Of a DNA stretch of 64,000 bases, positions 1 to 12,577 are shown piece after piece (position 1 is the stretch's first letter; every line of letters begins with the position of its first letter). Made by a program: the position numbers and the translations under genes. This DNA comes from Tretioscincus oriximinensis. Its lineage: Eukaryota; Chordata; Lepidosauria; Squamata; Gymnophthalmidae. Where the stretch lies: assembly GCA_022410635.1 (NCBI GenBank), contig JAJVDF010000126.1, positions 2,212,322 through 2,276,321 on the forward strand, read 5' to 3'. Under the pieces are notes generated by a model that searched no databases, was not told the origin of the DNA, and saw only the letters and a list, made by a program, of their open reading frames with translations.

Positions 1-42
1 TTCTTTCAGTTCATTATTATTATTATTATTGACGTTTATATG

Positions 43-274
43 CAGGGTGCTTCAAAAAATGTATACACACTTTGAACTTCCATAGAAAATTTATTTACTG
101 TTCTACAAAGTTAAATTTCAGGAAATTAGAAAGCTTGAAGTCCAATGTAAATAAAACGTAAATAACAAATGTTAATACTGTTCAAATCGGGAAATCNTGA
201 AATTTAACTTTGTAGAACAGTAAATAAATTTTTTATGGAAGTTCAAAGTGTGTATACATTTTTGAAGCACCCTG
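43..274. mobile_element. Tc1/mariner-like MITE with about 80-bp terminal inverted repeats
   Basis: The left arm starts CAGGGTGCTTCAAAAA at 43 and its reverse complement ends at 274. The arms match almost base for base for about 80 bp (43-121 against 193-274), with a spacer of about 70 bp. The right flank is TA; the left flank reads TG after TATA, consistent with a mutated TA target duplication. No transposase frame, so it is non-autonomous. The family name is inferred from the CAGGGTG end and the TA flank. Confidence 0.8.
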
Positions 275-834
275 TAGTGCTAACAATGTACTTAATGCTT
301 AGTTCCTGACAAGCGAGATTTTCTGATCATGTGACACACTTCTCCCTTCAACTATTTTGTTTGCTGGCTGTGTAGAAGTCCAGTAATCTCTCCTCTAAGT
401 GCTATTGCTGTCAATATTGGATTCCTCTGCCTTTCATCCTCTCAGATTCTTGCCAAAACTAGCGTATCATAATCCTGTATAATGGTTCAACAGTTAGTTA
501 TGGTAGACGGTGAAGGGAGTGGTGCCGGCAAAAGCAGTAAACAAAAAACAAAAGATGTAGTAGTATTCAAAGTCAACAACAGAGAACTGATAATAATGCT
601 GGTTGTCAAAAATAATGATAGCACCCTTATTATTATTATTATTATTACTATCTCCTCCTGGTAAATTAGAAGATTTCAGAAGACTTCGTCAGGGCCCAAA
701 GAAACTGCAAATAATTAAAAAGAAAACAAACTTAAGTATTTACAAGTGTAAGTGTACATTGGTTTGAATGTACACTTATGATATAGAACTTGTGTTGTTG
801 ACTTTGAATACAATTACATCAGCAGCTGTATGAC

Positions 835-1140
835 GANGAAGAAGAACTGGGTTCTTATCCTCTGCTTTTCTCACCTTTCAAAGGGACTCAAAGCAGCTTA
901 CAAGGGTATTTTGCCCAAAGGCTGACATTCTATTTTCCCCACCAGGCTGTGGTGGTTCCCATGTATCTACTTGCAGTCAGTTGCAATTTCTTGCAATTCT
1001 TGCTTTTGAATAGCTGGGTTGGCTAGAGCTACAAGCTACTGGAAGATGCTCACCCTTCCCCACATCTGACACAGGGCTTTGAAACCCCATCTCCCAGATG
1101 AGAGACCGTTTCCTTAGCGACTGAGCCATTCGTGTGGTGT
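835..1140 (-). repeat. tRNA-derived SINE with (TTC)n tail, minus orientation
   Basis: Read on the minus strand it begins with a tRNA-like head (GCTCAG A-box region, then a B-box-like stretch around a TTTCAAAGCCC core), continues through the body and ends in a GAA/TTC tail at 835. The same family recurs at 18288, 21526, 27653, 29881, 41283, 52237 and 55254. tRNA ancestry is inferred from box spacing. Confidence 0.8.
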
Positions 1141-1936
1141 CTTTTGTTTTTTGTTTACAGCTTTAACAGTTAGACAAATTAACGGAGGACAAGTTTATTA
1201 ATAACAACTGGAATGGATGCTTTGGTATGGGCAGCTCTTTGAATATCCATTTATTTATGTATACATGCATATATCCTACCCTATTCTGGATGGTCTCTGG
1301 ATGATTCATAATACAATTATAAAGGCAGTTAAAATAGAATGGCCAAAAGGAAGAAAGGCAATGCCTACATAGGGAGAGGATGCTATTCCTTCAGCCGAAG
1401 GCATCTTCACCAGACAGTTAAATAAATATAGTGTGAATGTTTGGTTCACCTCAGAGGAAAATACATTTTGTAACCTGGGGGCTACCACTGATAAGGCCTT
1501 GTGATCCATACCTTTTTAACTACTGAGATTGATGGGACTAAATAGGGTCTTGTTAGAAGATCTTAGGGTACAGACAGAAAGGAGGTGCTATTTTTAAACA
1601 TTTGAGGCCCAAACCATTTAGAGCCTTATAGCTCAATGTTAATATCTTGAATTGGGCTCAATANTAAATGTATAGTCAATGGAGTTCATGTAGAATTGCA
1701 TCTGCTCAGCTGTGCCTATTAATAACTTAGCATCCTTTTGCAATCTGTATCAGTTGCAGCTTCTGAACTGCCTACNAGGGCAGCCCCGTGTAGCATGTTT
1801 TGCAATAGTCCAATCTGCATAGAGTATTGCAACCAGTTTTTTTCTGTCAAGGAAAAGTTGCAGCTGGGGAACTAGTCAGAATAAAAAAAGTTACCCTTGG
1901 TCACTACCTACCTCCATGTTACACCCCTTTCATAAC

Positions 1937-2060
1937 TAGTACACACCATCAGGGCAGATCATAGAGCTGGAAGGGACCTCCAGGGCCATTGGGTCTAATC
2001 CCCTGCTCAATGCAGTATTCATCCTTCATTGGCACAAGATCCTGTAACATACGGCATCTT
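1937..2060 (-). repeat. CR1-like LINE 3' end fragment
   Basis: Contains the block with 'atcatagagctggaaggga' followed by the 'ctccagggccattgggtcta' region, a pattern known from the 3' ends of amniote CR1 elements read on the opposite strand. No coding part remains. Confidence 0.5.
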
Positions 2061-2235
2061 CTTATTGTCTGAATTCAGTTTTAGTTTATTGGCCTTGTTC
2101 TATCCATTACTGCTTTCAAGATAATCAACCAAAGCATCAAGGCAGTTTCAGTGCCGTAACTGGGCCTGAAGCCAATCACCTTCTTCCAAACATACTTGCA
2201 GTTGTGCATCCATGAACATCTCAAGCCCAGGAAAA

Positions 2236-2305
2236 TTATTTATTTATTTACATTTCTATATCCCCCCTATACCTAAAGGTCTCAGGGTGGATAGCAATAA
2301 AAAAC
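2236..2305 (-). repeat. SINE 3' tail fragment (TTTA-rich)
   Basis: A TTTATTTATTTA run followed by the 'tatatcccccctatacc' and 'aaggtctcagggtgg' blocks matches the tails of the complete SINEs at 50651-50904 and 63403-63660. Only the tail survives. Confidence 0.6.
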
Positions 2306-2581
2306 AAATTAACATATTAAAACAATTTTAGCTACTGGGCGATAGTTATTTGGGTCACCTGGATCCAGGGAGGGGCTCTTGAGGAGGGTATGCTCTACTG
2401 CCTTTAAAAGATCTGTTAATACTGTCTCATTAAATAGGTGTGCACTACTCCTAGAGCATTCAGCTTTTATCAGTAAAAATGGCAAGGATCCAGAGATCAC
2501 TAGTCATCTGAACTCCAGCCAGCAGCTTGAACATATCCTCAAACTGCAATAACTGAAACTGATCCAATGCACTACAGATCT

Positions 2582-3178
2582 GAGTGTTATTTTGCCTCTT
2601 TATAAATCTGTGGTGAGGCCACATTTGGATCACTGTGTGCACAGTTCTGGTAATTACATCTCAAAAAGGATATTGTGGAGGACCTCCCTTATGAAATACG
2701 GCTGTAACTTTTGGGCCTTTTCATCCTTGAAAGTTTTTGTTTGAGAAGTGATCTGATTGAAGTGTTTAAAATTGTACACAAGATAGATAAGGGGAATAGA
2801 GGACAGTTATTTTCTCTATGACATAACACTAGGACCAGGACAGTGTTGGGCAGAAATTGGTGCGCAGAAGAGACAAAGGAAAGTATTTTTTTAACCCAGA
2901 GGGTCATCGAGCTTTGGAATTTATTTCCAGAAGAGATGGTGGTAGCCAATAGCCTACGTAGCTTTAAGAGTAGATTAGACAAATTCATGGACACCAAGAG
3001 TATAAATGGCTGCTATTATGGATGTCTTGATGCTGCCTCTGAGATAGAGCAACAGGCAGTATTTCTGAAAAACCATTTGCAGGATGTCGAGACTGCCCAG
3101 GACTACTGTGTAAGACAGAATGCTAGACTAGATGGGCCAAGTCCAATTCAGCAGGGTTCCCCTCATGTTCTTATGTTC
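2582..3178 (+). mobile_element. CR1 LINE 3' fragment
   Basis: Aligns by eye with the 3' end of the longer CR1 at 35575-39480: 'gcctctttataaatctgtgg' near 2592, the Thr-Arg-rich C-terminal region, 'gaatttatttccagaagag' near 2918, and a final TTCTTATGTTC at about 3169-3178. The reverse-transcriptase C-terminus is readable in pieces, with frame breaks. 5'-truncated, as is usual for CR1. Confidence 0.85.
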
Positions 3179-3649
3179 TGCAGGATGTCAAGGGTGAGGG
3201 TTTTGTTTTCTTACTGTTCTTGGGATTGCCAAGAGCAATTGATGGGCTACTGTGTTGAANGGGATGCTGTGGGCCTGATCAAGCAGGGTTCCTACTATTG
3301 TTTCTTGAGTCTTTTTCTTTACATTTGACAGTACCTATTTATGCTGTTTTGTTTGTTTCAACAATTGTGCTAACGTCTTTCTATGTAAAAAGATCATTTT
3401 ATTAGATTGTGATAAAACCAAGTATAGCACACCTATAAATGTAACCAAGAAGCCTCAAAGTACAATTTGCTTGTGTTAAAATATTTTGTACTATTTTATT
3501 GCAAAAGCTATACCTGACCATTTGTGGACTTTGCTTTATACAGTTTTTCCCTATAGCTGTAACTGCAATTGAGTTACTTTTAAAGTGACAGAGACTTCAT
3601 ACGTTTTATTTATTTTATTTTGAGATATAAAAAGGGTATCTCTTCTTAG

Positions 3650-3712
3650 GTATTGCATGCCATGGGAAAGATCACAGAAGGAGAAATTTGGAAGTCAGAG
3701 CCAGAATCACTA
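3650..3712 (+). CDS. MAOB: MAOB-like exon 14
   Basis: 63 bp, phase 0 at both ends, acceptor TTCTTAG at 3643-3649 and donor GTAAGT at 3713. It encodes 21 residues starting Val-Leu-His-Ala-Met-Gly-Lys-Ile and ending Ser-Glu-Pro-Glu-Ser-Leu. Same length as exon 14 of the minus-strand gene (22850-22912). Confidence 0.95.
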
Positions 3713-4987
3713 GTAAGTTTATAGTTTTTTTTTCTTTGATTAAAATAATAAAATCAAATTAGCCAGACTTCATCTGCCCATCCACTGTGTTTATATGGAT
3801 CTTTAATAGAGTTCTACTGAATTTAGTTATTGCTGTGAATAGACTTTAGCTATGAACAGACATGTATAGGCTTACAAAGTAAGATTACAGAATTGCCCTA
3901 CTGAACTGGTCTATGTGCTATTACTTGAAATAGTTAAAATTGGTATTTCAAGCAATGGGTGCCAAATTACTTATGTATCTATTCCTTTTTTTTTGGTAAA
4001 AGAATGCATAGTAAAATAGTAATTTGAATTTGATTTGATTCTCATTTGAACCTTCTTGAACAAATTCAATTGATCATCAAACCTGCTCAAACAAAAAAAA
4101 AACCACTTCATTTTTTCTTTCTCAGAAAAATAATTTCAATGAACAAAAGAGCATCAATGACAAACTGTTTTTTTAAACTAGGATTGTACTGATCTTCTCT
4201 GGTTTGGTTTGAATTCAGATTGATTTAATTGCATTCTACCTAACAAGGAAATGTCTTCCACTTATAAGATATTCTAATACATACAGCTACCTTCATCCTG
4301 ATTAAATGCATCTTTTCCTCCTGCATGCAGGGTACTTAGCTCTTTTGTTTGCAATCTGTTTCATAATTATTCTATTTCATTTGTCTTTTAACTATTCTAC
4401 TTCATTTTAATTTAAACACAAATTCTTATTATTTGTCTTTCCATATCATTTTTTATTTCATTATGATTTCTTTTGTCATATCAACTTTGAGAAGGCTACC
4501 TGCTATCGTACCTGTGGGGTTTTGTTGGTAGTTCCTCCCCAAAGGAAGAATGTTTGAATGTAGCCTGTGCCTTGTCTACTTCTGTTATTTTAACTATGGA
4601 GAAATAGTAGGACAGAAAATGTTGAGCTGTGACCCTCCAGATGTCCCTTAACTCTTACTGTTCTTTGCCAGCTTGAAACTGTTGTATAGAACCATCTGGA
4701 AGCATGCAATTGATCAGCTTTTCACTAATTTTAGGAAAGAATACCAATAACACATTTTGCTTTTTTTCTTTGGGTCATTTCCAGTTCATACTTCTTCAAT
4801 GAATACTGAATTTTGTTTCATTCAGGATGTTCCAGCTTTGCCAATCACTACTACCTTCTGGGAAAGAAATTTACCATCTGTACCTGGACTACTGAAATTA
4901 ATTGGTTTCTCAACTTTCCTTACATTGGCTGCAACGGGGTTCTTTGCCTGTAAAAAGGGTCTGCTAGTACGAAAACTGAACATATGA
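3650..4987 (+). CDS. MAOB: Amine oxidase (flavin-containing) B-like gene, last two exons only
   Basis: C-terminal end of monoamine oxidase, a covalent-FAD enzyme of the outer mitochondrial membrane that oxidatively deaminates biogenic amines. Coding is join(3650..3712, 4826..4987), 63 and 162 bp including the TGA stop. The intron is GT-AG with donor GTAAGT. Exon 14 carries His-Ala-Met-Gly-Lys-Ile and Ser-Glu-Pro-Glu-Ser; exon 15 carries Pro-Ile-Thr-Thr-Thr-Phe, then Pro-Ser-Val-Pro-Gly-Leu-Leu and a hydrophobic C-terminal helix ending in Lys-Lys-Gly-Leu-Leu-Val-Arg. These blocks are closer to my recollection of human MAOB than of MAOA. The helix is the tail anchor. The gene runs toward the MAOA-like gene on the other strand. 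The A/B assignment is an inference from two exons plus synteny; membership of the MAO family is near certain. Confidence 0.93.
3713..4825 (+). other. MAOB: MAOB-like intron 14
   Basis: GT-AG intron of 1113 bp. AT-rich with a few poly-T and poly-A runs. No repeat or RNA gene recognised. Confidence 0.85.
4826..4987 (+). CDS. MAOB: MAOB-like exon 15, terminal coding part
   Basis: Acceptor TTTCATTCAG at 4816-4825. 53 codons plus TGA at 4985-4987. Starts [14 protein letters not shown], then a hydrophobic stretch and the basic tail [11 protein letters not shown]. The tail is a few residues longer than the human MAOB end I recall. Confidence 0.95.
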   Translation, partial: DVPALPITTTFWERNLPSVPGLLKLIGFSTFLTLAATGFFACKKGLLVRKLNI

Positions 4988-7900
4988 ACCTGCAGATTTG
5001 TGTTGATTGTCTTACACTTGCTACGCAGTTATTATCATCATTATCAATTATCACTATAAAATTGGTTCTGTGAAAAACCCTAATTCATGGTTCTGAGATC
5101 CTTATACAATTGGTTGCTATTAAAAAAAAAGATAGCCAGGAGCCCAGTGTCTGGCTACTGTTTTTCCTCTTTAAAACAACAACAACTGCACAACTCGATA
5201 GAAATAGGTGCATGAATGTATCCATGGTCTGCAACATTCCTTTCCCCCAAAAAAATTTAAAAAAATCTTGAATAATAATTGATGAATTACTTGAATAAAT
5301 TTCAACAAAATTCCATATGGTTTGCAAAAAATGGATTAAAAAAAACTACTGATCACTTTTCTTGGAGTTTTCTAAAATGTATAGTCATTTGTAGTCAATG
5401 TTGNTCAGATTTCTAGACACGATCAACTTTACCTGAATGTATCTGGCAAATGCAGTTGTCCATATTTAGGACTAGAGTCTTTCCTTATATGTCACAATCA
5501 GGCAACTACCAAAGAACCTGAAGTAGATTAATGGGATTTTAAGCCATCAATGGTATTGTAGCTCATTGTACATGATTCCATTTGACTCAACATCTTTTTG
5601 TCTTCTGGTTCTAATAGTATGAAGAAAAAGTAATGCAGGTATAATATGAAAACTCCAAGAAAGGATTTTTTTTTTCAATTTTCCTTTTCATTTTTGTCTG
5701 TTTAAGGTAGCAGTGCAGAATCAGAGAATGAGTTTATATAGATAAGAACTGTAGGAGATTTTATCTTGGTTAGCTGAGAGTAAAACGAGCTTGTTAAGAA
5801 ACCAAGTGGTGCCTGATTGATACGGAAGAACCTTGCATGCCATTTCCCTTCCCACTCTGACCCAACAAGGAGAGGCGTTGGATCCAGATGAGATTTGCAT
5901 TGCATTCTAATTTTCCAAAAGGACCATGGATTTCCCCCATTCAGTTGATCAAGAAAATAGTATACACATTTCCTTGTAGTCCTCTCTCATCTGTTACAAC
6001 TGGTGTAGCTAAAGGAAGGAGAAGGGGGTGGGCAAAAAGAACAATTTTTACCCTATTTCTTAACCGTTCTTTTCATTTTATACTTGTTCTCACAAGACAG
6101 CAAATATAGAAAGCTTTAAAATGCAAAGATAATGAGATTTTGTGATTATTTTGAAATGTTTTAGTGAGTTATTTTGTACTAAATTAAATCATTGGCTTAG
6201 CCAGCTCCACCTTCAGCTCCCAGCAGTGTAAACTGGCTCCACCTGCTGGGAATGATAGTTAAAAAAAATTGGAAAGTTTTAAGTTCAAATGCATTAAGCC
6301 ATATTCAGTTCCACAAAGGAGAGTAAGAGACCTATTGTCCACAGGTGTGATTAGGATAGCATCTGAAGACTTGTCTATGAAAGCTAACACTTTTCTTGTT
6401 AGTCTCTAAGGTGCTAGAGACTATTGTCTCTTTTCTAGATATTCCAGACTAAAACAGCTACTTCTTNGAAATCTACAAGATTGGAATTATTGCTCTAGGC
6501 TTCTTTCTGAATCTAGGAATTTGTTTCTGCTGGCTGTATAATTTTGGAGGGATTTTTATCTTTTGATAAAAATTGTTGCCTGAGGTTTATCAATAATTGT
6601 TGATTAAATGAACTGTCAACATTCTTTTATTTCCATTAGAGTTTCTGAATAATTCAGGCTTGGTTTTGGTTTCTGAGCAGATTTTTAAGAAGGCACTGTT
6701 ACAAAGGCATCCTTCCTTACAACCCTAATTATCAGTTATCTATTCTAAGTGCCTTTCATTACAGCAAAAAAAATCTTAGTGAGCAAATAGTATAACTAGG
6801 ATGCAAAGAGATTTACAGTAGATGTTCATCAAGGACTTGCACATACATGCTGTTCTCTGTTTCTCTCTGCTTGCTTACTCCCCCCCCCCCCAGTTTCAGG
6901 AACAGGCTTTCCAATGGAATAGGAAAATTGGCTATTTTTCTTCTTCTTAAAAGAGAATACTACTTAGTTCCACTTCTTCTCAGGCCTAGGATAAAAAAGC
7001 AGCACATTTCATTTTAGCATAGAATTGTCCTCTTCTCAATATGCTTACTAGGTCTCAATCTAAGTGAACCCAATATGATGTTCAGCTTTTAAGGCACATT
7101 TTAGTATTCAGATACCGAAGCCTAATATCAGGGTGGGAAAAATCATCCTACAATTAAGCTTTAAGGGTTCAAGTTATGACATTGAGTCCATCTGTCCAGC
7201 AACAGCCTGTGGGCAGCAGAAATGGGAAGTGTTGTGTTTAAGTGCCTTGTTTCCGCATGCCCTAGGTTCATAATCGACCTAGGATCCATTTTTGTGTGGC
7301 TGTAAAGCATCCTTTCCTTTGTGCCATTATTCTGCCTCTGCTAGCCTGCAGGCTGATTTCACAGAACAATTTCACAGATTTTATGCCAGTAGAATCTGTT
7401 CCAGTTTTCATCCTGATTAATTGTCAAATACTTTGAATTAACACCTTCTGTCATTTTCAACTAATACATCTGTGCTGCCTGAAGCTGCTAGAAAAAGCAT
7501 GGCAACATAATTTGTCCCAATTTTCTTGGCTTGGATGGGCACAATACTGTATGCCTGAATGGTATTCATGCCAAGCTCTTTCAGTAGGAATGTCTGTTGA
7601 TAGGAATTGCCTTCAGTCACAAGGATGGGGTAGTGACAATGCTAAATTTTTCCTTTCTCTAACCCTGGCTTTCATCCCTATGTGAATTAATGTATTTTTA
7701 GAAGAGGTCAAATTCTAGTACTTAACTTTTTGTGACTACATTAAATAACAGAAATCACATTTAAAACCATGTAACTGCAAAACAATGTTGTGAAAATCTC
7801 TTCTACGTTCATGACAAGACTATATTATCCAGAGAGTGAACTATATAATTTTATTTTCTCTGTTCTTTTGTCAATTATAATTAAACACTGATGAAACAGG

Positions 7901-8343
7901 CTTCACAGCAAACCTGCATTAGAAAATGGATCATAATCAAATTTACTATTTTTTTTAAAAAAGCAGTGAAGTGCTCTCAAGAAATCCTCAGCAGTTAATA
8001 TAAATGCAAATTGAGATTTCTAGGAAAATATCGCTATAATTTCCAGGAATAGAAAAGGATTACACATTACANTGTCACATAGTTTCTGGATTATTTCATC
8101 TGAACTTTGAGGTTAGATGGATAGATAATCCTCCCTTTAGGCAAGATGTTGAACTCACTGAATTTTTATTCTTTTTAACTCTATTTTTACCATATAGCAA
8201 TACTTGTTTAGGTGCTGCTCACTTCTACACAGTCAAAGTTCTGGAAACATGCACATGGAACAAGACCCTTCTGCACTGTGCTTACTGCAAATTATATCTC
8301 AGAATAGTGGCCTACAGGTTAGCATAGGCCAAGGAATAGGCTG
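4988..8343. other. MAOB 3' UTR and intergenic sequence
   Basis: No gene recognised. A degraded dispersed-repeat piece with a 'cttgttagtctctaaggtgc' core lies near 6370-6470 (family also at 15210, 42984 and 53495). A C-homopolymer is at about 6881-6891. The open frames here are short and have no recognisable domain. Confidence 0.6.
5294..5299 (+). promoter_or_regulatory. MAOB: Candidate poly(A) signal for MAOB
   Basis: First AATAAA hexamer I find downstream of the stop, about 307 bp away. No T/GT-rich downstream element was evaluated. Real MAO 3' UTRs can be longer, so this is only a candidate. Confidence 0.3.
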
Positions 8344-8534
8344 ACCAGATGACCCCTTTTGGGGAGGGGGGGTTGAAAACCTGATTTTGGGGTGCTTCCC
8401 GTTTTTTTCCGAGGAAGATTTTTTTAAAAAATTCCTCAGCAAAAATCTTTTTTTGAAAAAAGGTTTCCTCAGAAAAAAACGGGAAGGACCCCAAAAACGG
8501 GTTTTCAACACACACACCCCAAGGGGTCATCTGG
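8344..8534. mobile_element. Foldback MITE ending in CCAGATGACCCC
   Basis: Left end CCAGATGACCCCTTTTGGGG at 8344 is mirrored by CCCCAAGGGGTCATCTGG ending at 8534. The arms are each about 80-90 bp and include paired 'cttcccgtttttttccgagg' and 'cctcagaaaaaaacgggaag' blocks, leaving a very short loop. No coding capacity. Related ends are visible near 58990-59060. Superfamily not determined. Confidence 0.75.
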
Positions 8535-10224
8535 TTCAGTACAGTTCAAGGCTTCTGATCATAGAGTTTGCATTAAATTGCAAAAAGATGCTGACCAGGC
8601 TTACAATGTAACACTACCTTTTCATTCTTAATAAAAATGTCTGGACATGATTATTCTAAAACTGTCTTTGTTGAGATGTGTGATTTGTTTCACACTGTGG
8701 TACTTTATTCACAAATCTAAAGGCTTGACCCCTCACTGGCTTATAGAGCAAACATAATGACTAAAAACTGATTGACCTTGACTGTTGTTAGTTCTATCTA
8801 TTCTGGCATCATTTTTTGGCTTTCTCCTCCTCCAACATATCTGTTGTAATAGAAAATAGCAAACAATAAAGTGAAACATGACAACATAATATATGAAAGC
8901 AAGACATTTTTTTTCCACAAGCACATTAATTATAGTTGGTGACAAAATTTTACTTTTTTATTAAATTGGTCTGATGAGGTGCATTTTATAAATTTTTGTG
9001 CTGATTTCAGATCTATTTGCCAATTTATTTAGTTACATTTATGATTAGATGGTATACAGGATTTTGAATAATATGTGCGTAGACATTTGTTACAGTTACA
9101 TATTGTAATTAAACCATAAAATACAGGAGCAGTTAAATAATCGAAAACCAATGCCACCCTCCCCCATCCCCGCTACTATATATTTAACTTCCCTCTGAGT
9201 GTCCATTAATAATGTGCAAGCATTTTGGGGTTCCATTTTGCCTTGGTAGCAGGTTTTCATAGTTGCTATAGCTGAATGGAATTGTTCTCCATGTTCATCA
9301 CTTACGCATCCAGTATTTTGAGGAAAAAAATCAGAGCATCATAAACATATTGCGTCCATGGGATTTATAGGTTAAGCAGTTATTTGTAGTGCTCAGCCAG
9401 TTTGTTTCCAAGGAAGTTTCTAACTATATTTCAAAATGACCTTCATTCAGATGTCTCAGCCTTATTCAAGTGTTTGCGCAAACTCTGTATCCTTCATGAG
9501 CGCTTTTATTTATACTCCAATAAATATTTTTCTTTTTGAGTTTTGCATCTCATATTCTAAGAAATTTGCTCTTAAGAGAAAAAAGGAGGACTTTGGCTAT
9601 TAGGATTCATGGATTTGGTTAAGTTCACAAGAGGCTGGTAAACGACATTTTTCTCTCCTCATATTCTCTCCTATTCAAGTTCCTCTATAAAAGCAACAGA
9701 AATATATGTACCCAAGCTGAACCTCAAACACTATTATCTTTACATTTGATTCCAATGACAAAACAAAAAAAAAAGTTAATTTCAATTGAAGAAAAGCTTT
9801 CTTTCAAGGGCAAAATCACAATGATCAAATTGTTTATGATTGGAGAGAATATTTAGTTCAGTCAGATTTTTGGATATGCGAACCACTGCATATTTTGTTT
9901 GATGTGAACATTTGCAAACATGGGTTAATTTTCAAATAGAAATCAAACTTTGCACAATCCTACTTTTTGTCATAATCCCTTGGATGCTATTTTTACTCTT
10001 CTAGGACAAATTCCGACTTCATTTTTGGAATCCGCACCCAAAAATCTATAAGAATTAGCCAAAATTACTGATTTAACAAAATAATTCTCAACGAATAAGC
10101 TATTTTTTAATTTTATTAATGCTTTTCTAAATTTCACCCTCCAATGTAAATATATTAAATTAATGAGAATCGGGTTTTTGTGCAAAATTATGGTAAACAA
10201 TGATCAGATACATTCAGAAATTAA
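8535..10224. other. Intergenic, no feature recognised
   Basis: AT-rich sequence with poly-A/T runs. Nothing coding or repetitive that I can name. Confidence 0.6.
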
Positions 10225-10525
10225 TTAGTGGAGAGGGCCAAAAACTTGGCCTGTGGGTTTTGGGGACCCAGGGAGCAATTTTTTGTTCCTCTTCCCTTCC
10301 CTTCCCCTCCCTCCCTTCTCCTCTTCCTTCCTCCTCCCTGTTAGGGGACTTCCAGTCCAGGCCCAAGTCTGGAGCTCAATTACTCGGGGCACNCAAACGT
10401 TTCCGGGTGCCCCTAATAATCAAGCTCAAGGCTTTGGCCTGGTCTGGGAGGGAGGGTGTCATGTTTGTTTCATCAAATCTGCCCCCAATTGTGCAACTGT
10501 CCAAGCAAGGAGTCGGATTTGACTA
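10225..10525 (+). repeat. Unclassified CT-rich element, short copy
   Basis: Begins with 'gtggagagggccaaaaactt' and 'ggcctgtgggtttt', continues through a C/T tract at about 10285-10340, then a 'ggagctcaattactcggggc' block and 'ggcctggtctgggagggagg'. The same blocks in the same order occur at 12578-13360, where the middle is several hundred bp longer. No frame with a known domain. Confidence 0.65.
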
Positions 10526-12577
10526 GAAATGTGCACTTCTGGTGCACATTTCTCAATTAGTATATCTTTAATAATTGAATATTCTGGAATACAGCAGTCT
10601 TGACTTTATGTCTGAAAAATCCATGTATAGTGGAATAACTGATTGATGTCTGATCATTATTCAATTTTCAGCAAGGGTGCTAGTAGCACTTTATTCAATT
10701 TTGGGAGGTTTAAGATTTTCACTTGAGAGCTTTCTTTGTGATGAACTGTGATCATATCTATGGTGGACTAATTGAAAATAATCTTTAAAAATCTTGGCAT
10801 TGTCTTCCCAGTCTTTGAAATAGTCCTCCCAAGGCAAGGCCATTCTTTATGGATAGAGAATTTGTTAATCATGTTAAGAACTACTTGTGTAGTTTAGAAG
10901 GTTTTATGGAATGTCAGGATACACTCAAACCCTATCCTGAATCCTGGACATTTGTATTAACCCCACACATGGCACAAACCCAAATCTGAGTTGAATTGCA
11001 TTTCCTTTTAGCAGCTAACATTCATTGCTGAACAAGATATTTCATTTCATGGTACACATTTGTAGTATGCATTTATAGTGGTGGAAAAGGGACAAAATGT
11101 TACACTGCATTGCAGAATCATTGTAGTGGATAAGCAAATTAAGAGCTTTCTTATCTTTTACATACCAACATGGAAGCCTGAGAATTCCATTTAAACAGCT
11201 AATACAGCTTGATTTCCCTGCATTTCAGTAATTTTTTGACTGAGACCAGCATAATCACACCTCTACTCTTCTAGCCAATGACCAAGAGGGGGTAGCACTT
11301 GCACTATATAAATATTCCACGGCCCCTTACAATTCCAGGCATTCTTTGTCATTCTTTACAGCCAATGAAGACTTTTATGAATGTCCAGTCACCTGGCATA
11401 AATAACTAGGTAGGTACTTAATATATGCCTAAAATAAACAGTTAAAATGAAGGAGCTGTCATTCCTCTTATGGTATGAATGAACGGGACCCAAAGCTGAA
11501 CTTGAGTCACTCACATTATTGCTTTAAGGCAGCAACTTTATCCTAATACACAAGGACATTTTAGGGTATTATTTATTTTGAACAACAAATGCAATATTGT
11601 TACTTAAAAACCAAATAACATGACACCTAGGTTTGGGTGAGATTTTGTATAGTTGGTGGTTCTATGCAGTGTGCTTAGCACTTAATAAATATTTGAAGTA
11701 TGGCTCATTTATAAAGCTCCCCCTGATTCAGCAGAGAAAATGTTGTAGTGCTGTGGATATAGCTTTCAGTGAACAAATGAAAACCGTATATTAACATGTA
11801 TTTTTGATCCCAAAGACTTAGTTTGGGGCTATATATCTAAAGTGAAAAAAATGTTTTTGTGTATTGTCAAATTCCTGAATGAGAAGCAGACAGTATCTTT
11901 TTAGAAAATACTGATGCTTACACTTTTTGAGGGAGCCACAGAATCTGTTCGTCACATGTAGATGCATTGCGAATAATGAATTAGTCTATGTGTTGTAACG
12001 AGCAATATGGAACAGTTTGATGTACAGTAACAAATAACATTTCATGGGGCACTAGAGCCATTCACTTTGACCAATATTTCCAGGAAGAGCCCACAAATAT
12101 CTTGCATAATTCTCTCCGTGTCACTTTTTTGTGATATCTGAACCTGTGGAGGCATTCTGAGATGGCCTGAATTTTGTATGAAATTTGTGGAAAGTTGCAT
12201 TAGCTTGGAATATCTCTGTGTGTGGGCAATATTGCACACATACTCTCCATTGTTCTATACTTAGTACAACATGATTAGTTATAATAAGTTGATTGACTTA
12301 GAATATATGTTGACCATAACATCTTAGTGTTTCATATATGAGAAATGTTAATGAATGCTGCTTTAAATCTTAGAGTATCCAAAATTTAATTTTTATAAAT
12401 ATATAGGTGGTCCAAAATGATAAGAGAGTGCTGTCGAGTCCATTCTGTATTAATCCATTTTTGCAAATGTTGTAATTGTTCATTCAGTATCAAGCTCTGG
12501 CCACTGTATTACTGTCTTTGATACCAATGTTGTTGTAGAATTTATCGCTGAGAAAGCTCACCAATTATTAACTTACT
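10526..12577. other. Intergenic, no feature recognised
   Basis: AT-rich sequence between the two CT-rich element copies. No RNA gene, protein domain or clear transposon end seen. Confidence 0.55.

Larger units (their letters stand above)
1..3649 (+). other. MAOB: MAOB-like gene, intron 13 (3' part)
   Basis: Sequence upstream of MAOB exon 14. I looked for exon 13 (the Phe-Ala-Gly-Thr-Glu-Thr / Trp-Ser-Gly-Tyr block) on the plus strand and did not find it, so exons 1-13 should lie left of the window. Apart from the repeats listed separately, the segments 275-834, 1141-1936 and 3179-3649 show only AT-rich intronic sequence and short ATT microsatellites near 14-30 and 628-650. The stretch around 1600-1880 looks like an old LINE 3' UTR but I cannot name it. 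Confidence 0.7.

Noticed and set aside
1..3649. MAOB exon 13
   Set aside because: No Phe-Ala-Gly-Thr-Glu-Thr block or 112-bp exon with splice sites on the plus strand.
8299..8611. Three overlapping Phe/Lys-rich frames
   Set aside because: Produced by poly-T/poly-A arms of the foldback MITE.
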